A stretch of DNA of 64,000 bases from Azospirillum sp. TSA2s (GTDB lineage Bacteria > Pseudomonadota > Alphaproteobacteria > Azospirillales > Azospirillaceae). The position numbers and the translations under genes are program-made. Below are positions 1-8,056 of the stretch, one piece after another. The first letter of the stretch is position 1; each line of letters starts with the position of its first letter. The stretch lies in the NCBI RefSeq assembly GCF_004923315.1, contig NZ_CP039650.1:930001-994000 (forward strand). Reading direction: 5' to 3'. Below the pieces are notes generated by a model. The model searched no databases. It worked only from the letters and a program-made list of their open reading frames with translations, and was not told the origin of the DNA.

Positions 1-455
1 TCGTCGGCGGACGCGCAGTAGAAGTCGTGCAGACCGATCCAACTGGCCAGCCGCACGCCCAGCACGTCGGGCGCCCAGCTCTGCGCGTGCCAGCCGCCAT
101 TCTGGTCCAGCCACGACCACACCAGCACCCGCGCCCGGCGCCGCGCGGTGTCGCCGCCGACCGCCCGCAGGTCGCGCAGCCACTCGAACCCATGGGCGGC
201 GCGCAGCCAGCCGGCGCTGGCGCCCTGGGGCCGCCAATTGGGCGCACCGTTGGGATCGACCATGATCGGCTGCCCGGCGAAGTTCATCCGCCCGGCCAGC
301 ATGGCGTTGCCGTTGTCGATGTCGCCGGGCCAGGGATCGGGCGGGATCACCGCCAGCGCCCCCGGCGCCTTGCCGCCCAGCATCAGGGCGTAGAGGGGAT
401 TCCCATAGGCAAGGCGCGCCATGCCGCTGCGAAACCGTCCGTTCCCGTCGCCCAT
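1..455 (-). CDS. Heparinase II/III family protein (N-terminal part)
   Basis: The 3' end lies outside the window, so only about 151 N-terminal residues are seen. They resemble the start of the alphaproteobacterial heparinase II/III-like family: a PDPWPGD segment, then GNAMLAGRMNFAGQ, a WL.AAHGFEWLRDLR helix and W.LDQNGGW. These proteins are related to polysaccharide lyases and usually sit beside rsmB, as here. The ATG at 455 has an AAGGAG ribosome site 9 bases upstream. A second in-frame ATG at 422 is possible. The substrate cannot be told. The catalytic part is missing from view. Confidence 0.8.
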   Translation of the reverse strand, partial: MGDGNGRFRSGMARLAYGNPLYALMLGGKAPGALAVIPPDPWPGDIDNGNAMLAGRMNFAGQPIMVDPNGAPNWRPQGASAGWLRAAHGFEWLRDLRAVGGDTARRRARVLVWSWLDQNGGWHAQSWAPDVLGVRLASWIGLHDFYCASAD

Positions 456-620
456 CTGCGCCGACTCCTTCAGGACCGCGAGCGGCGTCGGCGGCCGGCG
501 GAGGGTGATGATGCGGTGCGGGAGAACACGGACCAAAGCATAGGTCGTGTCGTATCAATTCGCCGCCCGCACCGCAAGACGGGCCTGGGATTTATCCCGC
601 GGTGCGGACCGCATAAAGCT

Positions 621-1916
621 TCAATCCGAACGTCGGCGCAGGCGCGCCACGAAGAAGCCGTCGATCCCACCGAGGTCGGCCAGCATGCCCGGAAGGCTGC
701 GCACCTCCCCAACCTCGTTGATCGGCTCCGACAGGCCGCCGAGTTCGTCGGCGGTCACAGGCCAACGCTCCACCCGCCTGTCCTGTTCCAGCAGACGGGC
801 GACCTGCGCCTCTCCCTCCTCCGGCTGGATCGAGCAGGTGCAGTAGATCAGCGTGCCGCCGGGCTTCACCAGCTCGACCGAGCGGGCGAGCAGCCGCGAC
901 TGGGCGCGGGCCAGCTTGGCGATGTCGTCCGGCGTCTTGACGCGCAGGATGTCGGGATGGCGCCGGATCGCACCAGTCGCCGAGCAGGGCGCGTCGAGCA
1001 GAACGGCGTCGGCCGGCTCCTCCGGCTCCCACGTCGCGGCGTCGGCGGCCAGCACCTCGGCCTCCAGACGCAGGCGCTTCAGGTTCTCCGTCACCCGCTC
1101 CAGCCGGCGGGCCGAGCGGTCGATGGCGGTGACCTGCGCGCCCTGCACCACCAGCTGCGCCGTCTTGCCGCCGGGAGCGGCGCACAGGTCGAACACCCGC
1201 TTACCCCGAAGATCGCCGAACAGCTTGGCCGGCAGCGAGGCGGCGAGGTCCTGGATCCACCACTCCCCCTCATCGAAGCCGGGAAGCTCGGTCACCGACC
1301 CGCCCGGCGGACGGCGCAACGAGCCGGTCGGCAGCAGGGTCGCGCCCAGCCGCTCGGCCCAGCCCTCCGGATCCGACTTTACCGTGATGTCGAGCGGCGC
1401 TTCGTGCAGGTGCGCCTCGACGATGCCGCGGGTGCGGGCGGTGCCATAGGCGGAACGCCAGGACAGCCACAGCCAGTCCGGCGTGTTCAGCCGCCCGGCA
1501 TCCTGCCGCGCCGCCATCTCCGCCCCTTCGCGCCCGATGCGGCGCAGCACGGCGTTGATCAGCCCCTTGTAGGGAGCGGCGTTGCGCGCGGCGGCCAGTT
1601 CCACCGCGGTGTCGACCGCGGCATGGGCGGGGGTGTTCAGGAACACCAGCTGCGCCGTGCCCAGCCGCAGCATGTCGTGGATGGCCGCCTTGGGCAGACC
1701 CGGCTTGGCGAGGCTGGCCTGGATCATCTCGTCGATCTGGCCCAGCCGGCGCAGGACGGTGGCGACCAGCAGGCGGACGAAGCCGCGGTCGCGCGGCTGC
1801 AGCGCCGCCAGTTCGGGATGCGCGTCGAACGCGTCGTCGAAGGGAACGGACTTGCGCAGCACGTCGCGCAGCAAGTCGAGCGCAACGCCGCGGGCGGCGA
1901 GGGAAGTGTCGGTCAT
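621..1916 (-). CDS. rsmB: 16S rRNA (cytosine-C5) methyltransferase, RsmB/NOP family
   Basis: This 431-residue protein probably methylates a cytosine of 16S rRNA (C967 in E. coli) using S-adenosylmethionine. The first 140 residues look like the NusB-type RNA-binding domain. The catalytic half has the SAM loop DLCAAPGGKTAQL, motif IV LDAPCSATG with its release cysteine, and motif VI YCTCSIQPEEGE with the nucleophile cysteine. The start at 1916 (MTDTSLAARG) matches the family better than an upstream in-frame ATG at 1979, which would add 21 unrelated residues. It reads toward the heparinase-family gene 165 bases away. The specific target base is inferred from the family; other Nop2/Sun targets are possible. 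Confidence 0.9.
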   Translation of the reverse strand: MTDTSLAARGVALDLLRDVLRKSVPFDDAFDAHPELAALQPRDRGFVRLLVATVLRRLGQIDEMIQASLAKPGLPKAAIHDMLRLGTAQLVFLNTPAHAAVDTAVELAAARNAAPYKGLINAVLRRIGREGAEMAARQDAGRLNTPDWLWLSWRSAYGTARTRGIVEAHLHEAPLDITVKSDPEGWAERLGATLLPTGSLRRPPGGSVTELPGFDEGEWWIQDLAASLPAKLFGDLRGKRVFDLCAAPGGKTAQLVVQGAQVTAIDRSARRLERVTENLKRLRLEAEVLAADAATWEPEEPADAVLLDAPCSATGAIRRHPDILRVKTPDDIAKLARAQSRLLARSVELVKPGGTLIYCTCSIQPEEGEAQVARLLEQDRRVERWPVTADELGGLSEPINEVGEVRSLPGMLADLGGIDGFFVARLRRRSD

Positions 1917-2065
1917 GACTATGGATCTAGCGCGCCGGACGGCCAGTGTCGATAAGGGATGCCCGGTGTTTCCGGACAATGAAGACCAAAAAGCGGAGGT
2001 CGGAAAAGCGAAGGGCCGGTGCGTTGCCGCCCGGCCCTTAGGTCTTCGCTTCTCTACCGGAGAAC

Positions 2066-2140
2066 TGGAGCGGGCGAAGGGATTCGAACCCTCGACCCCA
2101 ACCTTGGCAAGGTTGTGCTCTACCCCTGAGCTACGCCCGC
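2066..2140 (-). tRNA. tRNA-Gly (anticodon GCC)
   Basis: Read on the minus strand it folds as a cloverleaf: a 7-base acceptor stem GCGGGCG/CGCCCGC, a D arm with AGCTCAGGGGTAGAGC, an anticodon loop TTGCCAA (anticodon GCC) on a CAACC/GGTTG stem, a T arm with GGTTCGAATCC, discriminator T and an encoded CCA. It lies alone between rsmB and the crotonase gene. Confidence 0.97.
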
Positions 2141-2328
2141 GCTCCCGTCGTCCGGGAGCCGCTTTCTACGGAAACGCGGCCTCCGCCGCAAGAGGAAAAT
2201 TCACCCTCCCCTCACTTTTTTCGCGACGGCTTTCCCCTCCCCTGCTGCGCTGCGGCACCGGGCGTCTTGCGTCCCGGCGGAGGCGCGCTATGGTACGCAA
2301 CCATACGGCAACGGATGGAGATTGCGGC

Positions 2329-3120
2329 ATGGCCGGCACCATCACCCTGACCCGCGATGGAGCGGTCGCGACCCTGACCCTGTCCAACCCGGACAAGCTG
2401 AACGCCTTCGACAAGCCGATGTGGCATGCCCTGATCGGCCACCTGACAGCGCTTGAGGCCGACGAGGGAACCCGCGTCGTCGTGATGCGCGGCGGCCCCG
2501 GCTCCAACGGGTCGCGCACCTTCTCCCCCGGCGCCGACATCTCGGAGTTCGAGAGCGAGCGCAACAGCCCCGAACAGGGCGCCAGCTACGGCGACCTGAT
2601 GGACGAGGGGCTGGACGGCCTGCGCGCCCTGCGCCAACCGGTTGTGGCCGCCATCGACGGTCCCTGCTGCGGCATCGGTCTGGCGGTGGCGCTGGCCTGC
2701 GACCTCAGGGTCTGTTCGGAGAGCAGCCGCTTCGGCGTGCCGGTCAGCCGGCTCGGCATCTCCATGGGACCGACGGAGCTGAAGCTGGTCGCCGACGTCG
2801 CCGGCGGCCCGGCGGCGCTGGAGATCCTGCTCGAGGGCCGCGTCTTCGGCGCGGCGGAGGCCAAGGACAAGAATCTCGTCCACCGGGTCGTCGCGGATGA
2901 GGGCTTCGAGGCGGAAATCGCTGCAACGATCCAGCGCATCGCCGCCGGCGCGCCGCTGGCCGCCACCCTGCACAAGCGCTATGTCCGCCGCCTGTCCGAC
3001 CCGGCGCCGCTGACCGAGGCTGAAATCGCCGAATGCTACCACTGCTTCGGCACCGAAGACTTCCGCGAGGGCTACCGCGCCTTCCTGGAGAAGCGGAAGC
3101 CGGTATTTACGGGACATTGA
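2329..3120 (+). CDS. Enoyl-CoA hydratase/isomerase (crotonase) family protein
   Basis: A 263-residue crotonase-fold protein, normal length for the family, which acts on acyl-CoA thioesters. Seen: an N-terminal beta strand ending in LSNPDKLNAF, the oxyanion-hole segment FSPGADISEF, and GIGLAVALACDLRV. The two glutamates used by true enoyl-CoA hydratases seem absent: the position in GGGCEL is GIGL here, and the FGxPE motif reads FGVPVS. It is therefore more likely an isomerase-type or otherwise specialised member than a classical hydratase. The ATG at 2329 has GGAG 8 bases upstream; an in-frame ATG at 2290 is less likely. No operon partner is apparent. Confidence 0.85.
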   Translation: MAGTITLTRDGAVATLTLSNPDKLNAFDKPMWHALIGHLTALEADEGTRVVVMRGGPGSNGSRTFSPGADISEFESERNSPEQGASYGDLMDEGLDGLRALRQPVVAAIDGPCCGIGLAVALACDLRVCSESSRFGVPVSRLGISMGPTELKLVADVAGGPAALEILLEGRVFGAAEAKDKNLVHRVVADEGFEAEIAATIQRIAAGAPLAATLHKRYVRRLSDPAPLTEAEIAECYHCFGTEDFREGYRAFLEKRKPVFTGH

Positions 3121-3146
3121 TCTTTGGAAAGAGTGTAGTTAGGGCA

Positions 3147-3304
3147 GGCAAGATTTACACGGATGTCACAAATTTAGACACGAATTACACGGATTTTTTC
3201 CTGCTCGTGGCAACGCCTTGACCTCTCCCGGCAAGCAAGGACCTGGGCAACGCCATATCCGTGAAATCCGTGCTTCAATCCGTGACATCCGTGTCGATCT
3301 TGCC
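3147..3304. repeat. Imperfect inverted repeat with ACACGGATG/CACGGAT units
   Basis: The left arm (about 3147-3195) and the right arm (about 3255-3304) are near reverse complements. Each begins GGCAAGAT and carries an ACACGGATGTCAC core followed by further CACGGAT copies. The element fills most of the gap between the crotonase gene and the MFS gene. It looks like a member of a dispersed intergenic palindromic repeat family. It could fold in RNA and serve as a terminator for the upstream gene, but no T-run follows. Confidence 0.7.
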
Positions 3305-3437
3305 CGCCGATCCAGCGCGCCCCAAGAATCACCTCCCCGACCTCGCTTACGCATGGCAGGGCTTTCGCATGTGCGATGGTCAATGCGTCGGAACGTCTCA
3401 CATTCGTAGGGCTCCGTTCCCTGCCTGACGGTCCGTC

Positions 3438-4904
3438 ATGTCGCGCGTCACCCCGCTGATCATCGCCTGCGCCCTGTTCATGGAGAACCTCGACTCGACG
3501 GTGATCGCCACGGCGCTGCCGGCGATCGCGCGGTCGATGGGCGAGGATCCGCTGCGGCTCAGCCTGGCGATGACCTCCTACATGCTGGCGCTGGCGGTGT
3601 TCCTGCCGGTCAGCGGCTGGGCGGCCGACCGCTATGGCGCGCGCACCGTCTTCGCCAGCGCCATCGCCGTCTTCATGGCGGGGTCGATCGCCTGCGGCCT
3701 GTCGAACGGGCTGGTGGAGCTGGTGGCTGCCCGCATCCTCCAGGGCATCGGCGGCGCGATGATGGTCCCGGTCGGCCGGCTGATCCTGCTGCGCACGGTG
3801 CCGAAGGACCAGCTGGTGACGGCGATGGCGCGGATGACCCTGCCGGCGCTGATCGGGCCGGCGCTGGGGCCGCTGGTGGGCGGGGCGATCACCACCTATG
3901 CCTCCTGGCGCTGGATCTTCTTCATCAACGTGCCGATCGGGCTGGTCGGCATCGCGCTGGTGCTGGCGCTGATCCCCAACCTGAAGGAGGAGCAGCGCGA
4001 CCCCTTCGACGCCCGCGGCTTCCTGTGGAGCGCCACCGCGCTGGCGGCCTTCATGTTCGGTTTCGAGAATATCGGGCGCGACCTGCTGCCGGCCAGCGCG
4101 GTGGCGATCCTGCTGGCGGTGGCGCTGTTGGCGACGCTGGCCTATCTGCGCCATGCCCGCCGGGTGGTGCGGCCGGTGCTCGACCCGTCGCTGTTCCGGC
4201 TGCCGACCTACCGCGCCTCGGTCCTGGGCGGCACGCTGTTCCGCGTCGGCAACGGCGCGGTGCCCTTCCTGATGCCGGTGATGCTGCAGATCGGCTTCGG
4301 CCTGACCGCCTTCGAGTCGGGAGCGCTGACCTTCGCCGGTGCGGCGGGGGCGCTGACCATGAAGGCGCTGGCCGGTCCGATCCTGCGGCGCTTCGGCTTC
4401 CGTCTGGTGTTGACCCTCAATTCGCTGGTCAGCGGTGCGATCCTGGCCAGCTACGGCGCTTTCCGCCCCGACACGCCGCATCTGGTGATCCTGGGCGCGC
4501 TGCTGGTGGGCGGCTTCTTCCGCTCGTTGCAGTTCACCGGGATGAACACGCTGAGCTATGCCGAGGTGCCGCAGCCGATGACCAGCCGCGCCAACACGCT
4601 GGCCAGCGTGATGCAGCAGCTGTCGCTGAGCCTGGGCGTCGCCGTCGGCGCCACCGCGCTGCACCTGACCACCCAGTGGAGCGGCGGCGCCCTGACCCCC
4701 GCCACCTTCGTTCCCGCCTTCCTGACGGTGGGGCTGATGGCCTGCGCCTCCAGCCTGCCCTTCTGGCGCTTGGCCGCCGATGCCGGCGACGAGATCAGCG
4801 GGCATATCGGCAGCGCCCGCCCTGAAACACGCCCCGAAACGCGGCATGACGCTGCCCGCAACGCGACGGTCAAGACCGCCGCCCTGACCGACGCCGCGGA
4901 TTAG
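3438..4904 (+). CDS. MFS transporter, DHA2 (EmrB/QacA) type
   Basis: A 488-residue inner-membrane permease of about 14 hydrophobic segments, the usual size for DHA2 drug:proton antiporters. Family signs are LDSTVIATALPAIARSM in the first helix, GWAADRYGAR in the loop after helix 2, and ARILQGIGGAMMVPVGR plus GPALGPLVGG in helices 4 and 5. It probably exports a toxic compound using the proton gradient; the substrate cannot be told. The C-terminal 40 residues are polar, with repeated RPETRPETR. No membrane-fusion partner (EmrA type) is adjacent. The ATG at 3438 has only a weak ribosome site. Confidence 0.9.
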   Translation: MSRVTPLIIACALFMENLDSTVIATALPAIARSMGEDPLRLSLAMTSYMLALAVFLPVSGWAADRYGARTVFASAIAVFMAGSIACGLSNGLVELVAARILQGIGGAMMVPVGRLILLRTVPKDQLVTAMARMTLPALIGPALGPLVGGAITTYASWRWIFFINVPIGLVGIALVLALIPNLKEEQRDPFDARGFLWSATALAAFMFGFENIGRDLLPASAVAILLAVALLATLAYLRHARRVVRPVLDPSLFRLPTYRASVLGGTLFRVGNGAVPFLMPVMLQIGFGLTAFESGALTFAGAAGALTMKALAGPILRRFGFRLVLTLNSLVSGAILASYGAFRPDTPHLVILGALLVGGFFRSLQFTGMNTLSYAEVPQPMTSRANTLASVMQQLSLSLGVAVGATALHLTTQWSGGALTPATFVPAFLTVGLMACASSLPFWRLAADAGDEISGHIGSARPETRPETRHDAARNATVKTAALTDAAD

Positions 4905-5157
4905 CAAAGATGGGGGCGAATGGCCGCCGTCCCATTTCCGAGCATCGCAAACACCCCTATCCATTATACGGATATGCCCGGATCGCTGTGACTTCGGATG
5001 AGAATAATTCCGGCGATCATGATTAATTTTCGTGCGAGTCGCTTTTACTAGCGCGTGCGTTCCGGGCGCGTTCCCGCTATAAACATGCATGGCGGCCATG
5101 CGCCGTCCTCAAGATAAACGGGAGGCTCCGGGCGGCTGCGCATCGGGGCGGGACAGC

Positions 5158-6051
5158 ATGATGGATTGGGACAAGCTGCGGGTATTCCACGCGGTGGCCG
5201 AAGCCGGCAGCTTCACGCATGCCGGCGAGACGTTGAACCTCAGCCAGTCGGCGGTCAGCCGCCAGATCAGCGCGCTTGAGGAAAGCCTGGGCGTTCCGCT
5301 GTTTCACCGCCACGCCCGCGGGCTGATCCTGACCGAACAGGGCGAGTTGCTTCACCGCACCGCCCGCGACGTGTTCGCCAAGCTGTCGATGACCGAAGCG
5401 ATGCTGACCGAAAGCCGGGAGCATCCCAAGGGACCGCTGCGGGTGACGACGACCGTCGCCTTCGGATCGACTTGGCTGACGCCGCGCATCAACGAGTTCA
5501 TGTCGATCTACCCCGACATTCAGCTGACGCTGCTGATCGACGACGACGAGTTGGACCTGGCGATGCGCGAGGCGGATATCGCCATCCGCATGAACACGCC
5601 GCGCCAGCCGGACCTGATCCAGCGGCACCTGATGTCGATCCGCTTCCACCTCTATGCCAGCCAGAGCTACCTGAAGAAAAAGGGCACGCCCAAGACGGCG
5701 GCCGAGCTGGACAATCACGACCTGATCACCTATCCGCCCGACGTGCGGGCGCCGATTCCGAACGTCAACTGGATCATGGAGGTCGGCGACCCCTCGCCCA
5801 ACCGGAAGCCGATCCTGCAGGTCAACAGCGTCTACGCCATCTATCGCGCGGTGGAGAGCGGGCTCGGCATCGGCGCGCTGCCGGACTTCCTGGTCGACAG
5901 CTTCTCCAAGGACGTGACCCGGATCCTGCCGGACGTCGACGGGCCGAAGGTCGACGCCTACTTCGTCTATGCCGAAGAATTGCGCCATTCCAAGCGCATC
6001 GCGGTCTTCCGCGACTTCCTGGTTAAAAAAGTGGCAGAAACTCCGTTCTGA
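5158..6051 (+). CDS. LysR-type regulator, LsrB/VtlR-like
   Basis: A 297-residue LysR-family regulator. It has an N-terminal winged helix (residues 1-60, MDWDKLRVFHAVAEAGSFTH then LNLSQSAVSRQISALEE) and a C-terminal ligand-binding domain. Wording such as LFHRHARGLILTEQGELL, VTTTVAFGSTWLTPR and DLIQRHL closely follows LsrB of Sinorhizobium and VtlR of Brucella/Agrobacterium as I remember them. In those bacteria this regulator controls AbcR small RNA genes, and here a matching RNA candidate lies 200 bases downstream. From this start the protein has no cysteine. ATGs at 5158 and 5161 are adjacent. An upstream in-frame ATG at 5089 would add 23 atypical residues. Confidence 0.9.
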   Translation: MMDWDKLRVFHAVAEAGSFTHAGETLNLSQSAVSRQISALEESLGVPLFHRHARGLILTEQGELLHRTARDVFAKLSMTEAMLTESREHPKGPLRVTTTVAFGSTWLTPRINEFMSIYPDIQLTLLIDDDELDLAMREADIAIRMNTPRQPDLIQRHLMSIRFHLYASQSYLKKKGTPKTAAELDNHDLITYPPDVRAPIPNVNWIMEVGDPSPNRKPILQVNSVYAIYRAVESGLGIGALPDFLVDSFSKDVTRILPDVDGPKVDAYFVYAEELRHSKRIAVFRDFLVKKVAETPF

Positions 6052-6085
6052 CCTCAAACAATTTTCAGTGATCCCGTAAGAGAAT

Positions 6086-6147
6086 TGCCGAAATCGACGA
6101 TGTCTTTCCGACTTTCCGGAGCGGCATCGTCGATTTCGGCATTTTTA
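6086..6147 (+). terminator. Rho-independent terminator after the LysR gene
   Basis: A 17-base stem, TGCCGAAATCGACGATG pairing with CATCGTCGATTTCGGCA, is followed by TTTTTA. It ends the LysR transcript and separates it from the small RNA region. Confidence 0.9.
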
Positions 6148-6249
6148 TTAGCCTTCTAAGGATATTTTGAAGCCATGCGCGTCTTGCATGGTAGATTTAT
6201 ATATTTGTGCCTGGAAAGTTGGCAGCAGAATGGTCAAATTTTGATCGTT

Positions 6250-6388
6250 GGATGTTGCGACGCAGCATCCGATGTTTCGTCCCGGAGGTCTCCCCTCCGG
6301 GGTTGGGTCCTCGGACCCAGCGTCTCCCAGACGTGAAGCCTCCCTGTTCAACTCGCCGCTAATCCAATGGGTTAGCGGCGGTTTTTTT
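6250..6388 (+). ncRNA. AbcR-like (alpha-r15 family) small regulatory RNA candidate
   Basis: There is no convincing reading frame. Instead there is a chain of compact hairpins: GGATGTTGC/GCAGCATCC (6250-6270), CCCGGAGG/CCTCCGGG (6281-6301), TGGGTCC/GGACCCA (6304-6319) and CGTCT/AGACG with a CCC loop (6321-6333). An unpaired GCCTCCCTGTTCAAC stretch follows, then a terminator CGCCGCTAA/TTAGCGGCG with seven Ts (6354-6388). Repeated CTCCC/CCTCC in loops and linkers is the anti-Shine-Dalgarno feature of AbcR RNAs, which repress ABC-transporter mRNAs with Hfq in Rhizobiales. The place next to an LsrB/VtlR-like gene fits. The 5' end is uncertain and may lie at 6270-6280. Family assignment rests on memory and context. 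Confidence 0.75.
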
Positions 6389-6535
6389 ATGTGGGCAGGG
6401 TCTGGGCCACTCCGGGGGAACGGTCAAACCGCTTTTCCGCTCCCCTACGGCGACGGACACCTCATGGCCAAGCTGTCGACGCACAAAGGGCCGCCCCATG
6501 GGACGGCCCCCTGTTCACGCTCGACAGCCTGCCCC

Positions 6536-7168
6536 TCAAGCCGTCTCGGCCAGCTCGATCTGCTCGGCGCGGTCGTTCACCTTGGAGCGGATCCGCTCCA
6601 GCGCAGCCAGCGGAATGTCGATCTTCACGCAGGGTTCCTGAACGCGCGGATCGTCTCCCGGATACAGCGCCTCATACTCGGCGGCATTGTCGTAGGCTTG
6701 GCGGTTGTCCGCTTCGAGATAGGTCTCGACCGGCAGCCCCTCGGCATACATGCCGTCATGGCTGTCGAGTTCGATGTGGAAATATTCGATCTCCTCCATC
6801 GCATCGACCTGCCGGATCGACGAGCCGTTGATCAGCAGACGGGCCGATACACCATACTCGCCGATCAGCAGCGCATGGCTGGGGGAGATGTAGAGGTCGC
6901 GGGCGGGCAGGTCTCGGGCGATGGCGCCGCGGGCGATCCGGACCGGCAGGTGAACCTTGCGCAGATGCTCGGTCTCTAAGGACGACCCCGCCAGCAGGCG
7001 GCGGCCGATCCAGCGGATCGAACGGAACTCGCCGGTCACAGACGACTGGATCAGATCGCCGATCTTCAGGCTGTCGACAGGCACGTCGCCAAACATGGAA
7101 CGGACGTAGGTGCCGCGGAGAATGCAGGTCGGAGTGGGAGGGGGAGTCATTGTATTGAAAAGCCCCAT
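6536..7168 (-). CDS. Stand-alone Hint (hedgehog/intein) domain protein
   Basis: A 210-residue protein made almost wholly of a Hint_2-type domain. It has the nucleophile region TPTCILRGTYVRSMFGDVPVDSLKIGDLI (Cys15), then IRWIGRR, a block B-like SPSHALLIGEYGV, and LINGSS, followed by an acidic tail. Hint domains cleave or rearrange peptide bonds through the first cysteine. Many alphaproteobacterial Hint proteins are C-terminal parts of secreted proteins, but this one has only a 14-residue lead and no obvious signal peptide or C-extein. The substrate is unknown. It is convergent with the small RNA, separated by about 150 bases. Confidence 0.85.
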   Translation of the reverse strand: MGLFNTMTPPPTPTCILRGTYVRSMFGDVPVDSLKIGDLIQSSVTGEFRSIRWIGRRLLAGSSLETEHLRKVHLPVRIARGAIARDLPARDLYISPSHALLIGEYGVSARLLINGSSIRQVDAMEEIEYFHIELDSHDGMYAEGLPVETYLEADNRQAYDNAAEYEALYPGDDPRVQEPCVKIDIPLAALERIRSKVNDRAEQIELAETA

Positions 7169-7186
7169 GTCATTTCGATGAGTCCT

Positions 7187-7229
7187 CCACCGGCCGTGCC
7201 AAGCTTCACGATGCCCGGCACGGCGGTGG
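7187..7229. terminator. Stem-loop between the Hint gene and the 65-residue gene
   Basis: CCACCGGCCGTGCC pairs with GGCACGGCGGTGG with one bulged base. There is no T-run, so it is a weak terminator candidate for the minus-strand gene at 7288-7485 or a leader structure for the Hint gene. Confidence 0.45.
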
Positions 7230-7287
7230 CGTACTCCGAAAAGGTTACTCCGTTAAGCAATCCGCGGGGCGGCGAAGTTGTGCGGAT

Positions 7288-7485
7288 TTATGACTGCCGG
7301 TGACCAATTGTCGCAGATGCGCCGGCGGACGACTGCGGCATTTCGTCCGGTTCCTGCTCTTCCAGCGCCGCCCGAGCAAGGGCGAGGATATTGTCCAGCC
7401 GGATCACCAGCTCGTTCTCGCACAGGGCTGAACGTGCTGATGCGGCTTCGTTTATGATCGCCCGCAAGGCGTCGCTTTGTGTCAT
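7288..7485 (-). CDS. Small hypothetical protein (65 aa)
   Basis: A 65-residue product starting MTQSDALRAIINEAASARSAL, with a helix-rich middle (VIRLDNILALARAALEEQEP). An excellent GGAGGT ribosome site stands 4-5 bases before the ATG at 7485, which is the main reason to believe it. No domain is recognised. It diverges from the ribbon-helix-helix gene, so the two may share a 142-base regulatory region. Confidence 0.6.
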   Translation of the reverse strand: MTQSDALRAIINEAASARSALCENELVIRLDNILALARAALEEQEPDEMPQSSAGASATIGHRQS

Positions 7486-7627
7486 GTCGACCTCCGATCC
7501 CGTGGTACCCGCTTGTCCGTTTGATAGAACTCCACCCGACAGGCCCCCACTCCCTGTGAAAAACTTCACAGCACGCATCCCGCCGTTTCACATACCCATT
7601 TATGCATCGGCAACGGAGGGCTCCCCC

Positions 7628-7897
7628 ATGCACATGCGCAATATCAGGGTGAACGGCAAGCGGACCAGCATGAAGCTGATGCCGGTCGAGTGGGAGTCGC
7701 TCGAGGAAATCTGCGCCCGCGAGAACATGACGATGAGCGAACTGGTGTCGAAGATCGATGCCGAACGCCAGGACTGCGACAACCTCACCGGCTGCGTCCG
7801 CGTCTATGCGCTGTGCTATTTCCGCAAGGCCGCCAGCCTGTCGGAGCCGATGCCCCGCCACCGCGCGCCCGCAGCCGTGGCCTTCGCGGCGGAATAA
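7628..7897 (+). CDS. Ribbon-helix-helix domain protein
   Basis: An 89-residue protein. The segment IRVNGKRTSMKLMPVEWESLEEICARENMTMSELV matches the RHH_4 pattern: a basic beta strand for DNA reading, then two helices. The rest (YALCYFRKAASL and a short tail) is family-typical. It is likely a dimeric DNA-binding protein whose targets are unknown. The ATG at 7628 has GGAGGG 7 bases upstream. It diverges from the 65-residue gene. Confidence 0.8.
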   Translation: MHMRNIRVNGKRTSMKLMPVEWESLEEICARENMTMSELVSKIDAERQDCDNLTGCVRVYALCYFRKAASLSEPMPRHRAPAAVAFAAE

Positions 7898-8056
7898 CCA
7901 CCCGGCCCATCCCGCATAAGCAGTTTGCCGAAGCACCGGCCGCCGGGGTCCGACCATCGGACAGGACCCGTGGCGCTGCCGCGGCCGGCACACCATGTTC
8001 GACGCAGGCCCCGTTCCGGCGGCCATCCTCCTTGCGTCGACCGAGATGGTGTGCCG

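Noticed and set aside
27..1955. Very long rightward open frame opposite the heparinase and rsmB genes
   Set aside because: It is antisense to clear rsmB coding sequence, with Pro/Arg/His/Gln-rich composition typical of a high-GC shadow frame.
3174..5099. Long leftward open frame opposite the MFS gene
   Set aside because: It is composed mostly of Gln, Arg, His, Gly and Ala, antisense to a well-supported transporter.
6148..6351. Small leftward frame over the small RNA region
   Set aside because: No ribosome site, and the structured RNA on the plus strand explains the sequence better.
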